Source: Sergeia podlipaevii
Taxonomy: Eukaryota; Euglenozoa; Kinetoplastea; Trypanosomatida; Trypanosomatidae
Reading direction: 5' to 3'
DNA length: 64,000 nt
NCBI GenBank assembly: GCA_030849805.1
Contig: JASANZ010002273.1
Span: 157,761 to 221,760 of the forward strand
Every line of letters starts with the position of its first letter. The first letter of the stretch is position 1. The notes under the pieces are model-generated. The model ran no database searches. It worked only from the letters and a program-made list of their open reading frames with translations, and was not told where the DNA came from. Positions 62,306 to 64,000 of this stretch are shown piece by piece. The translations under genes were made by a program, and so were the position numbers.

Positions 62306-63076
62306 GCGATTGTTAGTAAGGGGGTATTTGGAATAGTGGCTGGCACGCCAGAGCAGCCTTGGAAATGGGTGTATACGAAGAAAAAAAAAAGCAATCTTCA
62401 TGACTTGACTGGTCTGTTGGGCTTTACGTCGCTACGGATGCTTGATTTGTCGTATACTTCAGTGACCAATTTGACTCCTTTAAAGCGGTGCAGGGCTCTT
62501 GAAGATTTGATTATCTCATCGTGCAAGAAGGTTGAGGATATAAGCTGCCTTGCGGGTCTTCCATGCCTCAAGCACTTGCAAGCTGGGAGTAGTGGTGTGC
62601 GCACCATTGGGTTGCTTTCTCAATGTCCGAAGCTACAGATAGTTGACCTCAAGGAGTGTGAGAAACTTAAAGACATTGACGGCTTTTCTGGGGCACGTGC
62701 TTTGAAGGAGGTGGATCTACGTCGCACAGATGTTCGTAACGTGGCTTCTCTTGATACCTGTCCCTCTCTCAAGAAGGTGTTAATCAGAGATTGGGACGGG
62801 GATACCGTCTGTGATCTGCATGCTAGAACACGGTACAAGGTGGATTGCGATTGGCTGGTGGGAATTAGTTTAACAACTGCAGAGCGAATCCAGGATTACT
62901 ATGCACAAGTTGTGGCGCTACTTTCTATTTCATTGACATTTACTTTTAGTGCTGGGGAATCTTGCGTCAATGCGTCACATTCCTGTTATTTTACTCTTCT
63001 GCATTCGTATTTTATTTTGGTGGCACAGGTTCTGTTTGTTGTGCTTTCAATTATCTCTCATTCACTGCCTTGCTAA
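62306..63076 (+). pseudogene. Leucine-rich-repeat protein fragment
   Basis: Open from 62306 to TAA at 63074-63076 with no ATG near its start. About six leucine-rich repeats of 22-23 residues lie between 62396 and 62810, each with a consensus like LxxLxxLxxLDLSYTSVTxL (for example SLRMLDLSYTSVTNL and ALKEVDLRRTDVRNV). After about 62890 the reading frame runs into hydrophobic T-rich spacer-like sequence. Both ends therefore look broken, and I interpret it as a fragment of a longer LRR protein. Confidence 0.6.
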
Positions 63077-63728
63077 ATCAGATTTCTATATGTCATTGTT
63101 TTATTGTTATCTGTGGCTTTTTTTTATATTGTTGGTGAGAAGACCAGAGTGCAGATACTACTATAGTGTTTTTGTATATCGTACGTTTTTACTACACATT
63201 GGCGATTTAAAGTGCATGTTGGTACGTGCTCCAAGAGTTCCAAGAGTCTTCTGATGATTTTCTTTATGTTTAATTTATTGTATTATGTGAAACGTTTATA
63301 TAAGTAAATGAATTTGGTACGCCCTTTGCTTTTTATTTCTTTTTCTTTTGTCGTTCTTGTTTTCGTTTCACGTAAATCACATCTTTTTTTACTCTCACGT
63401 ATTTGGGGGATAATAGTTTCTTTTCTCCTTTTCATTTTGGCGACTGCTTGTTTGTGCTTGACGTGAGGAGGTTTTTTGATCACTTGGTGGTTTTCTCTCC
63501 AAATAGTTTGAACACAGAATAAAAAATTATTATTCATTTTTGTTTTTTATTTATTAGCGGCGCGAAGCGGCCGGTCGTGAGTTTTGTGAGTATCATGTAC
63601 GGTATGCTTTGATGTGCTTTAGGCTTCCACGGATATCACTCACTACCTTTTTTTCTTTGGCGTTTTTTTGTTGCCATTCTGCTCATTCTTCTGCTTGTTT
63701 GTCTCCCCACTTTTGTCTTTATCTTGCT
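63077..63728 (+). other. Intergenic spacer
   Basis: T-rich spacer with a pyrimidine tract at about 63640-63728. No gene is seen. Confidence 0.55.
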
Positions 63729-63953
63729 ATGAAGTTTAACATACCTTTAGCCTTCAACACTACTAAAATGCTCCCTTCTTTCTTCATCACACAATGCGGA
63801 GGCAGAGGAGAGGGGAACTTGGGTTCCGTTCCACTAGCGCTTTCTGCTGCCCACCCAGCAGTGTTACAACTTACAGAGTTTCACGAGGACGGGTACAGGA
63901 TCCCCGGCGCACATGTGCGTTTTGTTCCACGCCAAGAAGTTTCAGGAACTTAA
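63729..63953 (+). CDS. Possible small protein, doubtful
   Basis: 74 residues from ATG 63729 (MKFNIPLAFNTTK...). The last 50 residues have coding-like composition (GNLGSVPLALSAAHPAVLQL) and the frame ends 47 bases before the right edge of the window. The upstream extension to 63612 is T/C-rich and reads as leader. It could be a short gene or the remnant of a broken one; no family is recognised. Confidence 0.3.
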   Translation: MKFNIPLAFNTTKMLPSFFITQCGGRGEGNLGSVPLALSAAHPAVLQLTEFHEDGYRIPGAHVRFVPRQEVSGT

Positions 63954-64000
63954 GACCTGTGCATTTATCCAAGGGCTCGAGGCTCATCACTGCTGAATAC

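Noticed and set aside
1..64000. A strand-switch region or transcription start site
   Set aside because: All convincing genes are on the + strand, so no divergent or convergent junction lies in the window.

Overview
The window looks like nuclear DNA from a trypanosomatid (Kinetoplastea). All convincing genes lie on the + strand. They lack recognisable introns and are separated by long T-rich and pyrimidine-rich spacers in which a polypyrimidine tract and an AG precede the first ATG, as expected for spliced-leader trans-splicing of a polycistronic unit. Family content agrees: an amastin, an FLVCR-type transporter, D-arabinono-1,4-lactone oxidase and a protein ending in the glycosomal signal SSL. 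The species cannot be named from this sequence alone. I saw no strand switch, tRNA, rRNA, CRISPR array or intact transposon.

Layout. Positions 1-46 kb form a mostly intact housekeeping array: end of a charged coiled-coil protein; mitochondrial-type membrane protein; macro-domain hydrolase; METTL25-like methyltransferase-fold protein; Q/N-rich protein with a Cys/His cluster and a ubiquitin-like end; mitochondrial-type two-helix membrane protein; NMN adenylyltransferase; N-anchored cytochrome b5-like protein; D-arabinono-1,4-lactone oxidase; SDA1; small unknown protein; IQ-motif protein; inositol monophosphatase-like protein; otubain; coiled-coil protein; ZPR1; two small or coiled-coil unknowns; FLVCR-like transporter; and a four-domain voltage-gated-like channel with an atypical D/S/S/D pore.

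Positions 46-64 kb are different: fewer genes, longer spacers and several broken genes. They hold a frame-disrupted TBC (Rab-GAP) pseudogene, an amastin, a gene-poor island, a bacterial-type phosphofructokinase with pyrophosphate-type active-site residues and a C-terminal SSL, a membrane-anchored protein with a duplicated acidic motif, a type I surface protein with Cys-paired repeats whose cytoplasmic tail seems recently shortened, the C-terminal half of a histone deacetylase, and PH-like and leucine-rich-repeat fragments.

The genes do not form a pathway operon, which is normal here; co-transcribed neighbours are usually unrelated. The most interesting item is the phosphofructokinase at 52834-54078. 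It resembles bacterial pyrophosphate-dependent enzymes rather than the usual trypanosomatid ATP-dependent enzyme, and it carries a probable glycosomal import signal. I interpret this as a laterally acquired, re-targeted glycolytic enzyme.
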